6,116 bases of DNA. Origin: an uncultured Clostridia bacterium. Its GTDB lineage: Bacteria; Bacillota_A; Clostridia; Christensenellales; Aristaeellaceae. Positions 1 through 5,584 of the stretch are shown piece by piece. A program made the translations under genes and the position numbers. Position 1 is the stretch's first letter. Each line of letters opens with the position of its first letter. The stretch is from contig CAMVDI010000111.1 in assembly GCA_947166205.1 (NCBI GenBank), positions 1 through 6,116 of the forward strand, read 5' to 3'. The notes below the pieces were generated by a model. The model saw only the letters and a list, made by a program, of their open reading frames with translations. It was not told the DNA's origin and made no database searches.

Positions 1-839
1 GTCCCTGAGGAAAACCCGCTGCCCCCCGAGCTCGTATTCGCCCTCCGGCATCCCGCAGCACCGCAGGGCGTCCGAGATCAGGCAGATCCGTCCGGGAAAG
101 AGCCGGAAGGCCATCCGCACGCTGCTGGGGTGCACGTGGTATCCGTCGCAGATCAGCTCCGCCGTCACCCCTTCCCGTTCGCTGGCCGCCCCGATGACCC
201 CCGGTTCCCGGTGGTGGATGGGGGTCATGGCGTTGAACAGGTGGGTCACGTGGCTGAAACCCGCGTCAAAGCCGCCGAGACCGTGCAGCTCCGGCTGGCA
301 ATCCGGGCGAACTCCGCCGCCCCCTCCAGCTCCGGGGCGGCGTCCGCGATCCGGATCAGCCCGCCGCATCCCTCCTGCAGCCGCCGGAAGGCTTCGTAAT
401 CCGGCTTCCGCAGATAGTCCCCGTTCTGCGCTCCCTTCTTCTTCCAGGACAGAAAGGGACCTTCCATATGAATGCCCATGACCCGGGCGCAGCCATCCGG
501 CCGCCGGTCATGGAGCGCTTTTCCCGTCTCATAGGCCCGGGCCAGGGTGTCGTAGGGCAGGGTCATGGAGGTGGGCGCGAAGCTGGTCACGCCCCTCCCC
601 GCCAGATACCGGGCCATGCGTTCCAGGCCTTCCGGATCCCCGTCGGAAAAATCCGCCCCGGAGTTCCCATGGGTGTGGATGTCCGTCAGCCCGGGGATCA
701 CCTTCCGTCCCCCCAGATCCGCGGCCTCCCGGTCCGGCCCGTCTCCCTCCGTAACGGCGGCGAACCGGCCGTCCCGGACCTCAAAAGCCCCCCGGAGATA
801 CCCCTCCGGCGTGAATATTCTCGCGTTCCGATACCACAT
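1..839 (-). pseudogene. nagA: N-acetylglucosamine-6-phosphate deacetylase, frameshifted by an internal deletion and cut by the window edge
   Basis: NagA removes acetate from GlcNAc-6-phosphate to give glucosamine-6-phosphate in the cytoplasm, in amino-sugar catabolism and cell-wall recycling. The ATG at 839 has an SD (GGAGG, 848-852) 8 nt upstream and lies 32 bases after the peptidase stop, so the two are probably one operon. The N-terminal part shows the amidohydrolase metal motif PGLTDIHTHG (H55, H57) and HMEGPFLS (the metal-ligand Glu, E126). At about residue 188 (CTVS, near 276-278) the frame breaks and reaches TGA at 246-248. In the next frame the protein resumes at about 270 with FDAGFSHVTHLFNAM, CDGYHVHPSS and LISDALRCCGMPEG (catalytic-Asp region), open to position 1. 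The missing piece should carry the S/L-G-H metal-ligand histidine. By E. coli NagA spacing about 14 residues belong there and 5 bases remain, so about 37 bases are missing, which matches the observed frame change. This is either a real inactivating deletion or an assembly error; the family call is firm. Confidence 0.87.
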
Positions 840-847
840 GCGTTCTC

Positions 848-852
848 CCTCC
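848..852 (-). promoter_or_regulatory. Ribosome binding site of nagA
   Basis: On the minus strand GGAGG lies 8 nt before the ATG at 839. It supports that start and shows that initiation of nagA is intact although its frame breaks later. No promoter is visible in the 32-base gap, so nagA depends on transcription from upstream. Confidence 0.7.
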
Positions 853-871
853 GGGCCTTCCGCCCGCCGGC

Positions 872-2860
872 TCAGGCTTTCCCGCCCGCCGTGTGCTTTT
901 CAAACCAGTCCGTGATCTCCTTCAGCCGGCGGATCCGGTGCAGGGGTTTCCCGGACCGGCTCAGCTCGTGGTTCTCCCCGTGGAAGAGGCACATCCGGGT
1001 CTCCACCCCCCGCAGGGCGATGGCCTGCATCATCTGCATTCCCTCCGCCAGGGGGCACCGGTAGTCCTCCTCGCTGTGGATGAACAGCGTCGGAGTCCGG
1101 ACGTTCGCGGCGTATTTCAGCGGGGAATGGGTCCAGAGAACCTCCGTCTCCTCCGGGCTCATCGTGCCGGAAAGCCGGTTCTGGTCCGCGGCGAAGAAGG
1201 CGCCGATGTCGCTGATGTAGGCCATGGTGATCCAGTTGGAGATGCTCCGCTGGCTGGCGGCGCAGCAGAACCGGTCCGTATGCCCGATGATCCAGTTCGT
1301 CATGAACCCGCCGTAGCTGCCGCCGGTCTCGCAGATCCTTTTCTCATCCAGGTTGGGATAGGCCTTCAGCACGGCGTCCGTGAAGTCCATCAGGTTCTGA
1401 TAGTCCACCCCGCCGTATTCGCCCCGGATGTCGGCAAAGGCGTCCCCCCGGCCGTCGCTGCCCCGGATATTGGTGAAGAAAACGGCGAATCCCCGGGCCG
1501 TCCAGAGCTGCATCTCGTGGAAGAAGGTTTCCCCGTAGGCACATCTCGGGCCTCCGTGCACGTCCAGCACAGCGGGATACTTCTTCCTTTTGCTGAAGCC
1601 CTCCGGCAGCAGGATCCATCCGTGCAGCTTTTCCCCGGCGCTTTCGTAGTCGATCCGCTGCGGCCTGGCCACGTACCGGCCGGCCAGCGCTTCGTCGTTC
1701 AGCCGGGTGATCCGGCGCATGCCGCTTCCGTCCCGGTTCATCTCGTACACTTCCGCCACGTGATCCCATCCCTGGTAAACGGCGGCGATCTTCTCCGCCC
1801 CCGCGTCCATGGCGCAGAGCATGCCCGGTTCCTCCCAGAGGGTCTTCCGCCGCAGCCCCTTCCCGGAGGCGGTGAAGGAGAAGATGGCGTTATGATCCTC
1901 GACGGTGGCCAGGGTCAGGTATTCCTTTCCGTCCGTCCAGTCCCCGTCTCCGCCCTCGGCCGTGTCCCCCAGCACGCTGGAGTACAGGGAGACCTCCGGG
2001 GTATAAACCTTGCGGATCTTTCCCTCCTCCAGGGTGCAGATGTCCATGGTCTGGTTGCATCCGTAGGCCTTCATGTCCGAGGCGTGGAAGTACAGCGTCC
2101 CGCCCAGCACGAAGGGGCTTCCGATCCCGTGGTCCTTCTTCCGGTACAGGCAGGTGATCTTTCCGTCGTAGGCGTAGAGCTGGTTGGTCAGTCCGCTGAC
2201 CCGCTCCCGCTTCGCCCCGGTGAAGTACGCCTTTCCGCCGAAGACCCGGATCCGGCCGTCCATGTCAAAATCCGGGGCGGTCAGCCGCTTGCATACGGCC
2301 TTCCCGTCCGCCCCCCGGGTCACGAGGAACAGCGCTCCCCGCTGCCCGTTGGTCACTCCCTGCCCGTTGAACCAGCAGGGGATCTCGTCCAGCACCTCGT
2401 AATCCTTTTCCTGCTTCCGCTCCTCCGCCTTCCGCTTCCGCTCCTCCGCCGTATCCAGATAAGCGTCCGGGTCGTCGGCGCGGATCCGGCCCGCCGCCAT
2501 GTATCTGTTCTCCCCCCACCGGAGGATCTGCCCCGCCGGGAAGGGCAGCGTCATCCACTTCTCCGCCTCCCCGCCCCGCAGGCGCAGCCGGTACAGCTCC
2601 GTGACGCCGGGGGTGCCGTCCCCGCTCTTCCGCCGCAGGATCAGGGTCTCGTCGTCCTCCCAGAAGGCGATGGAGGCGTCCTGCTCAAAGGTCATCTGCC
2701 GGGCTTCCCCGTTCTCCGCGATCCAGACGCTGGTGCGGTAGTCGTTCTTCTCCCGGTCCGCCTTCGTGACCTGGAAGGCCAGCTTCCTTCCGTCCGGGCT
2801 GTATTTCAGATCCCCGGGAATCCGGTACTCCAGAATATCTTCCATTTCGATCTTTTTCAT
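872..2860 (-). CDS. S9 family (prolyl oligopeptidase-type) serine peptidase
   Basis: This 662-residue protein is a cytoplasmic-type peptidase (no signal peptide or membrane segment) of the prolyl oligopeptidase / acylaminoacyl-peptidase group, which cleaves short peptides. Residues 1 to about 400 look like the beta-propeller (opening IPGDLKYSPDGRKLAFQ, then blade-like repeats). From about 405 to 655 is an alpha/beta hydrolase. The catalytic triad is visible: Ser515 in GGSYGGF, Asp599 in HSEEDYRCP and His631 in HGENHELSRSG. The oxyanion-region HGGP is at 435-438. Length is normal for the family. The frame is open 20 codons further upstream to a GTG at 2920, but the ATG at 2860 has a near-perfect SD (AAGGAGGA) 7 nt upstream and begins with the family-like MKKIEMEDI, so I chose it. 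A charged run (residues 138-153) sits where related peptidases have a similar linker. It lies between miaA (142-base gap) and nagA (32-base gap). The exact substrate cannot be read from sequence; dipeptidyl- or acylaminoacyl-peptidase are the alternatives. Confidence 0.93.
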   Translation of the reverse strand: MKKIEMEDILEYRIPGDLKYSPDGRKLAFQVTKADREKNDYRTSVWIAENGEARQMTFEQDASIAFWEDDETLILRRKSGDGTPGVTELYRLRLRGGEAEKWMTLPFPAGQILRWGENRYMAAGRIRADDPDAYLDTAEERKRKAEERKQEKDYEVLDEIPCWFNGQGVTNGQRGALFLVTRGADGKAVCKRLTAPDFDMDGRIRVFGGKAYFTGAKRERVSGLTNQLYAYDGKITCLYRKKDHGIGSPFVLGGTLYFHASDMKAYGCNQTMDICTLEEGKIRKVYTPEVSLYSSVLGDTAEGGDGDWTDGKEYLTLATVEDHNAIFSFTASGKGLRRKTLWEEPGMLCAMDAGAEKIAAVYQGWDHVAEVYEMNRDGSGMRRITRLNDEALAGRYVARPQRIDYESAGEKLHGWILLPEGFSKRKKYPAVLDVHGGPRCAYGETFFHEMQLWTARGFAVFFTNIRGSDGRGDAFADIRGEYGGVDYQNLMDFTDAVLKAYPNLDEKRICETGGSYGGFMTNWIIGHTDRFCCAASQRSISNWITMAYISDIGAFFAADQNRLSGTMSPEETEVLWTHSPLKYAANVRTPTLFIHSEEDYRCPLAEGMQMMQAIALRGVETRMCLFHGENHELSRSGKPLHRIRRLKEITDWFEKHTAGGKA
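2413..2450 (-). repeat. Short in-frame tandem duplication inside the S9 peptidase gene
   Basis: A 17-base sequence occurs exactly twice (2413-2429 and 2434-2450) with a period of 21 bases, which is seven codons. It encodes the repeated AEERK in the charged segment AEERKRKAEERKQ (about residues 138-150) of the peptidase. It keeps the frame. It probably arose by slippage in a surface linker of the propeller domain and is unlikely to affect catalysis. Confidence 0.75.
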
Positions 2861-2867
2861 CCGGCTG

Positions 2868-2875
2868 TCCTCCTT
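2868..2875 (-). promoter_or_regulatory. Strong ribosome binding site that fixes the S9 peptidase start
   Basis: The minus strand reads AAGGAGGA, then 7 nt, then the ATG at 2860. This is close to a perfect anti-SD match and decides against the in-frame upstream GTG at 2920, which has no comparable site. A TATAAT (minus strand, 2877-2882) directly abuts it. With only a weak -35 candidate 17 bp upstream (ATCACC), and a start point that would fall inside the SD, I do not call it a promoter. Confidence 0.82.
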
Positions 2876-2883
2876 AATTATAT

Positions 2884-2906
2884 GCGCGGTGATTCGCGCG
2901 GTGATT
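2884..2906. repeat. Two tandem 11-bp copies upstream of the S9 peptidase gene
   Basis: The plus-strand 11-mer GCGCGGTGATT occurs at 2884-2894 and again at 2896-2906, giving a 12-bp period. It lies just upstream of the SD of the peptidase gene. Copies about one helical turn apart could be a regulator binding site, or merely a slippage product; nothing else in the window repeats this motif. Confidence 0.55.
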
Positions 2907-2937
2907 TGTGCTGTGTACACGCGGGGCTTCCGCCCTT

Positions 2938-2954
2938 CCGCCCTCCCGGGGCGG
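2938..2954 (-). other. GC-rich hairpin in the miaA to S9 peptidase gap, not a clear terminator
   Basis: The arms CCGCCC (2938-2943) and GGGCGG (2949-2954) form a 6-bp stem with a 5-base loop. No T-tract follows on either strand, so there is no good intrinsic terminator after miaA. Transcription from miaA may run into the peptidase gene. The rest of the 142-base gap (2861-3002) holds only the 12-bp-period repeat and the peptidase ribosome binding site. Confidence 0.3.
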
Positions 2955-3002
2955 GCCCTTTCCCTGACCGAAATCCGCGGCCCTTTCCCCGGGCGGCGGG
3001 CT

Positions 3003-3926
3003 TCATTCCTTTCCGGGCTCCGTTTCCTCCGCGGCCCGGCCCAGAAAGGCCTCCGCGTACGGCCTGGCCTGGGCCAGGGGATCCCCCGCCATGTCCAGCC
3101 AGATGATGTCCGGATCCTTCCGGAACCAGGTCATCTGGCGCTTGGCAAACCGCTTGATCGCCAGCCCCAGCTCCTCCTTCATCTCCCCGAAGCCCATCCT
3201 TCCCGTCAGGTACCAGGTCAGATACCTGTATTCCAGGCCCAGCTTCGTCAGGAATTCCTCGGAAACCCCCTCGTCCAGCATCGCCTGAACCTCCTGGACC
3301 ATGCCCTCCTCCAGCCGCTTCTCCAGCCGCTCGTCGATCCGCTTCTTCAGGATCTCCCGGGGCCAGGTCACGCCGAATTTCAGCGTCTCGTACCGGGGAT
3401 TTCTCGGTGCGGGCCCCCCGTCCCCCGCCGCCAGCTTTTCCAGCATGCGCATGACCCGGTGCCGGTTCCGGGGGTCCGTGTCCGCCTCCGGCATCTTCTC
3501 CTTCAGCATCCGGTACAGCTCCGGGGTGGAGAAGGTCTCCAGACGGGCCCGCAGCTCCGGATCCGGCTTCCGGTCGCTCAGCACGTATCCCTCCGCCACG
3601 GAATCCACGTACAGCCCCGTTCCCCCCACCAAAAAGGGAACCCTTCCCCGGGCCAGAATCCCGTCGATGGCTTCATAGGCCAGGGCCTGGAAATCCGCCA
3701 TGGAGAAGAACTCCCCGGGCTGCCGGACGTCGATCAGGTGATGGGGCACCCCCCTCATCTCCTCCGGCGTGATCTTCCCGGAGCCCAGGTCAAGCCGGGC
3801 ATAGACCTGTCTGGAATCCGCGGAGACGATTTCCCCGCCGAATTCCGCGGCCATCCGGACCCCGAGGGCGCTCTTTCCCGAGGCGTTGGTACCCTCAATC
3901 ACAATCATCTTTGGTTTTCCGCTCAT
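3003..3926 (-). CDS. miaA: tRNA dimethylallyltransferase
   Basis: MiaA transfers a dimethylallyl group from DMAPP to N6 of A37 in tRNAs reading UNN codons; MiaB often methylthiolates the product later. This 307-residue protein has the usual length and motifs: P-loop GTNASGKS (12-19), SADSRQVYARLDLGSGK (35-51, general-base Asp37), VPHHLIDV (60-67), LVGGTGLYVDS (99-109), RNRHRVMRMLEKL and the C-terminal IKRFAKRQMTWFRKDP. The P-loop opens EGTN where most MiaA proteins have GPTA, and the usual LGYRE stretch reads LEYRY, so it belongs to a divergent subgroup; the kinase-like and tRNA-contact motifs are otherwise intact. The ATG at 3926 is chosen because AAGGGA lies 7 nt upstream and a good promoter lies at 3976-4004; the open frame runs up to 4196, but that would place the promoter inside the gene. 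It is divergent from pfp and is first in the minus-strand gene series. Confidence 0.96.
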   Translation of the reverse strand: MSGKPKMIVIEGTNASGKSALGVRMAAEFGGEIVSADSRQVYARLDLGSGKITPEEMRGVPHHLIDVRQPGEFFSMADFQALAYEAIDGILARGRVPFLVGGTGLYVDSVAEGYVLSDRKPDPELRARLETFSTPELYRMLKEKMPEADTDPRNRHRVMRMLEKLAAGDGGPAPRNPRYETLKFGVTWPREILKKRIDERLEKRLEEGMVQEVQAMLDEGVSEEFLTKLGLEYRYLTWYLTGRMGFGEMKEELGLAIKRFAKRQMTWFRKDPDIIWLDMAGDPLAQARPYAEAFLGRAAEETEPGKE

Positions 3927-3933
3927 TGTCCGA

Positions 3934-3939
3934 TCCCTT
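3934..3939 (-). promoter_or_regulatory. Ribosome binding site that supports the miaA start
   Basis: The minus strand reads AAGGGA 7 nt before the ATG at 3926. The alternative in-frame ATG at 3908 (Met7) has no SD, and in-frame starts further upstream (up to 4196) would lie beyond the predicted promoter. Confidence 0.6.
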
Positions 3940-3975
3940 CCCGGGGCGGCTGCTGCGCCGTGTTTTCTGCCGCAG

Positions 3976-4004
3976 AGTGTATCATACAGCCGTTTCCCTG
4001 TCAA
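3976..4004 (-). promoter_or_regulatory. Predicted sigma-A promoter of miaA
   Basis: On the minus strand a perfect -35 TTGACA (3999-4004) is followed by a 17-bp spacer and the -10 TACACT (3976-3981, four of six consensus bases). TG one base before the -10 makes it an extended -10, which can offset the weaker hexamer. Transcription should start near 3969, giving a leader of about 40 nt before the ATG at 3926. Confidence 0.75.
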
Positions 4005-4011
4005 AGAAATC

Positions 4012-4076
4012 CTGATCCCCCGGCGCCGGAAACCGGACCCTCCGGAGCCGGAATTCTGATCCTCCGGCGCTGAAAA
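4012..4076. repeat. Imperfect 21-bp direct repeat between the divergent promoters, with GC palindromes
   Basis: Positions 4012-4032 and 4056-4076 match at 18 of 21 bases (core CTGATCC-CCGGCGC-G-AAA), 44 bp apart. Copy one contains the perfect palindrome CCGGCGCCGG (4020-4029). The bases between hold more CCGG units, including TCCGGA. The block fills most of the space between the two -35 elements (4004 and 4084). Its position suits an operator acting on miaA, pfp or both, but no known regulator motif is recognised. Confidence 0.55.
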
Positions 4077-4083
4077 TCCTGAA

Positions 4084-4112
4084 TTGACAGCGAAAATATT
4101 CAGCGATATAAT
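4084..4112 (+). promoter_or_regulatory. Exact-consensus sigma-A promoter of pfp
   Basis: TTGACA (4084-4089), a 17-bp spacer and TATAAT (4107-4112) match the sigma-70/sigma-A consensus at all twelve bases with optimal spacing. An AT-rich stretch lies in the spacer. Transcription should start near 4119. This predicts strong transcription of pfp, in keeping with a central glycolytic role and with its near-exclusive use of AAG for lysine. Confidence 0.92.
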
Positions 4113-4118
4113 GCGTTC

Positions 4119-4223
4119 AGTCCGTTTCGCTCCCGCGCTTTCGGCCGCCCGGCCGGGCAGGGGCGTGGTGCTCCCTTCCGGGGCTCCGGAACACATTCAT
4201 TTTTTAAAAAGGGGTAGACAAAC
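4119..4223 (+). other. Leader of pfp mRNA with GC-rich hairpins and SD
   Basis: About 105 nt separate the predicted start point from the ATG. The leader holds the palindrome GCCCGGCCGGGC (4147-4158) and a perfect hairpin TTCCGG-GGCT-CCGGAA (4176-4191). Eight bases later comes a run of six T and five A (4200-4210), then the SD AAGGGG (4209-4214), 9 nt before the start codon. The T-run is too far from the stem for a typical terminator. The stems may stabilise the message or modulate access to the ribosome site; no known riboswitch is recognised. Confidence 0.45.
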
Positions 4224-5486
4224 ATGAAGGGGAATGTTCTCGTAGGTCAGTCCGGCGGTCCGACCGCTGTCATCAACTCCAGCCTTGCCGGCGTGTACAA
4301 GACCGCCATGGAGCGCGGCTTCAGCAAGGTGTACGGCATGCGCTACGGCATCCAGGGCTTTATGGACGGCCAGTATGTGGATCTGTCCGACCATATAAAG
4401 AATGAGCTGGACCTGGAGCTGCTGAAGCGGACGCCCTCCGCCTTCCTCGGCACCTGCCGCTACAAGCTGCCTGAGATCCATGAGGACAAGGCCGTGTACG
4501 AGCGGATCTTCGAGATGCTGGACAAGCTGGATATCGAAGTGTTCATCTACATCGGCGGAAACGATTCCATGGATACCATCCGGAAGCTTTTCGACTATTC
4601 CCTGCTCACCGGCGCGAAGCAGAAGTTTGTCGGCTGCCCCAAGACCATTGACAACGATCTGAACATCACGGATCATACCCCCGGCTTCGGCAGCGCCGCC
4701 AAGTACATCGCCACCTCCACGAAGGAAGTGATCTGCGACGCCGAAGGCTTCTCCTATCAGAAGAAGAATGTCACCATCATCGAGATCATGGGCCGCAACG
4801 CCGGCTGGCTGACCGGTTCCGCCGCCCTCTCCCGCAGTGAGGACTGCGAGGGTCCCGATCTGATCTATCTGCCCGAGGTTCCCTTCAGCATCGACGGCTT
4901 CGTGGACAGCGTCCACAAACTGCTGGAGAAGAAGGACGTGGTCGTGGCCGTGGTCTCCGAGGGTATCAAGACCTCCGAGGGCAAGTATGTCTGCGAGTAC
5001 GCCACCTCCAACGCCACCACCGATGCCTTCGGCCATATCCAGATGAGCGGTACCGCCGCCTACCTGGCTGACGTGGTCAAGGGCAAGCTCGGCTGCAAGA
5101 CCAGGGCTGTCGAGCTCTCCACCCTGCAGCGCGCCGCGGCCCATCTGGCCAGCAAGATCGACGTGGATGAAGCCTTCAACGTGGGCGGCGCCACCGTCAA
5201 GGCCGCGGACGAAGGCTCCTCCGGCGTCATGGTCGTGATTGACCGGGTTTCCGACGATCCCTACCAGAGCTCCACCGGCGTCTACGATGTGCACCGCATC
5301 GCCAACGGCGAAAAGGTGGTTCCGCGGGAGTGGATCAACAAGGCCGGCAACTACGTCACCGAAGAGTTCCTGGACTATGTCCGTCCTCTGATTCAGGGCC
5401 AGTACAGCCCCATGATGGTCGAGGGTCTCCCCCGCCATCTGAGCATGCACCTGAAGAACTATGACTGGAAGACCGCCAAAAAATAA
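4224..5486 (+). CDS. pfp: 6-phosphofructokinase, predicted PPi-dependent (diphosphate--fructose-6-phosphate 1-phosphotransferase)
   Basis: It interconverts fructose 6-phosphate and fructose 1,6-bisphosphate in the cytoplasm, with PPi as predicted phosphoryl donor; the PPi reaction is reversible. The 420-residue protein starts GQSGGPTAVINSS (8-20). The diagnostic residues are visible: GGND (111-114) has Asp114 where ATP enzymes have the Gly of GGDG, and PKTIDND (139-145) has Lys140 where E. coli PfkA has Gly. This Asp/Lys pair marks PPi-dependent enzymes. Catalytic Asp143, MGRNAGW (189-195), SEGI (245-248) and an R303 substrate region are present. It is about 100 residues longer than E. coli PfkA, as in long PPi-type families. 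The Asp before the diagnostic Asp is replaced by Asn113. The start ATG has AAGGGG 9 nt upstream and a consensus promoter. Codon choice is strongly biased (lysine almost all AAG), consistent with high expression. It precedes pfkA by 98 bases. Phosphofructokinase is certain; donor specificity rests on two residues. Confidence 0.93.
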   Translation: MKGNVLVGQSGGPTAVINSSLAGVYKTAMERGFSKVYGMRYGIQGFMDGQYVDLSDHIKNELDLELLKRTPSAFLGTCRYKLPEIHEDKAVYERIFEMLDKLDIEVFIYIGGNDSMDTIRKLFDYSLLTGAKQKFVGCPKTIDNDLNITDHTPGFGSAAKYIATSTKEVICDAEGFSYQKKNVTIIEIMGRNAGWLTGSAALSRSEDCEGPDLIYLPEVPFSIDGFVDSVHKLLEKKDVVVAVVSEGIKTSEGKYVCEYATSNATTDAFGHIQMSGTAAYLADVVKGKLGCKTRAVELSTLQRAAAHLASKIDVDEAFNVGGATVKAADEGSSGVMVVIDRVSDDPYQSSTGVYDVHRIANGEKVVPREWINKAGNYVTEEFLDYVRPLIQGQYSPMMVEGLPRHLSMHLKNYDWKTAKK

Positions 5487-5502
5487 ATCCTGAAACGCTT
5501 CC

Positions 5503-5537
5503 GGAACGCTGATGGATTCAGCGTTCCATTTCTTCTT
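5503..5537 (+). terminator. Hairpin with interrupted T-tract after pfp, probable partial terminator
   Basis: GGAACGCTG (5503-5511) and CAGCGTTCC (5519-5527) form a perfect 9-bp stem with a 7-base loop, starting 17 bases after the pfp stop. The following ATTTCTTCTT is T-rich but broken by C, so termination may be incomplete. A second AACGCT (5494-5499) can also pair with the 3' arm AGCGTT, giving an alternative shorter stem. With no promoter visible between the genes, read-through would be the route to pfkA expression. Confidence 0.62.
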
Positions 5538-5560
5538 CCGGACCGGGCTCCCGCCCGGAA
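5536..5560 (+). other. Second hairpin just before the pfkA ribosome site
   Basis: CCGGG (5543-5547) pairs with CCCGG (5554-5558) around a 6-base loop; alternatively TTCCGG (5536-5541) pairs with CCGGAA (5555-5560). It ends 10 bases before the SD of pfkA. It could protect a processed pfkA message or influence initiation. No T-tract follows, so it is not a terminator. Confidence 0.4.
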
Positions 5561-5570
5561 TCATGAGAAA

Positions 5571-5576
5571 AAGGAG
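5571..5576 (+). promoter_or_regulatory. Ribosome binding site of pfkA
   Basis: AAGGAG lies 8 nt before the ATG at 5585. It fixes the start, which gives the expected short N-terminus ahead of the LTSGGDAPGMN motif. Confidence 0.8.
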
Positions 5577-5584
5577 AGACAGCC

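Noticed and set aside
2877..2882. Promoter for the S9 peptidase at the minus-strand TATAAT
   Set aside because: No good -35 lies at the right distance (ATCACC, three of six bases), and the start would fall within the SD.
2861..2920. 20-residue N-terminal extension of the S9 peptidase from GTG at 2920
   Set aside because: It runs through the near-perfect SD that serves the ATG at 2860, and the extension is not like the family.
893..3106. 737-codon plus-strand open frame opposite the S9 peptidase
   Set aside because: The product is proline-, valine- and arginine-rich with no domain, typical of a shadow frame in GC-rich DNA. The minus-strand frame has the full peptidase triad.
2766..4073. 435-codon plus-strand open frame opposite miaA
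   Set aside because: Proline- and leucine-rich shadow frame that crosses the intergenic region and the miaA promoter; no motif is visible.
3927..4196. 90-residue N-terminal extension of miaA
   Set aside because: The frame is open by chance. The extension would cover a good promoter, is not MiaA-like, and the ATG at 3926 has its own SD.
4176..4205. Attenuator-type terminator in the pfp leader
   Set aside because: The stem is only 6 bp and the T-run begins 8 bases after it, too far for ordinary intrinsic termination.
4197..5564. 455-codon open frame antisense to the whole of pfp
   Set aside because: It is open because strongly biased GC-ending codons in pfp avoid stops on the opposite strand. 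Its protein is low-complexity (V, G, D, H, A rich) with no recognisable domain, and pfp has full family motifs, a promoter and an SD.
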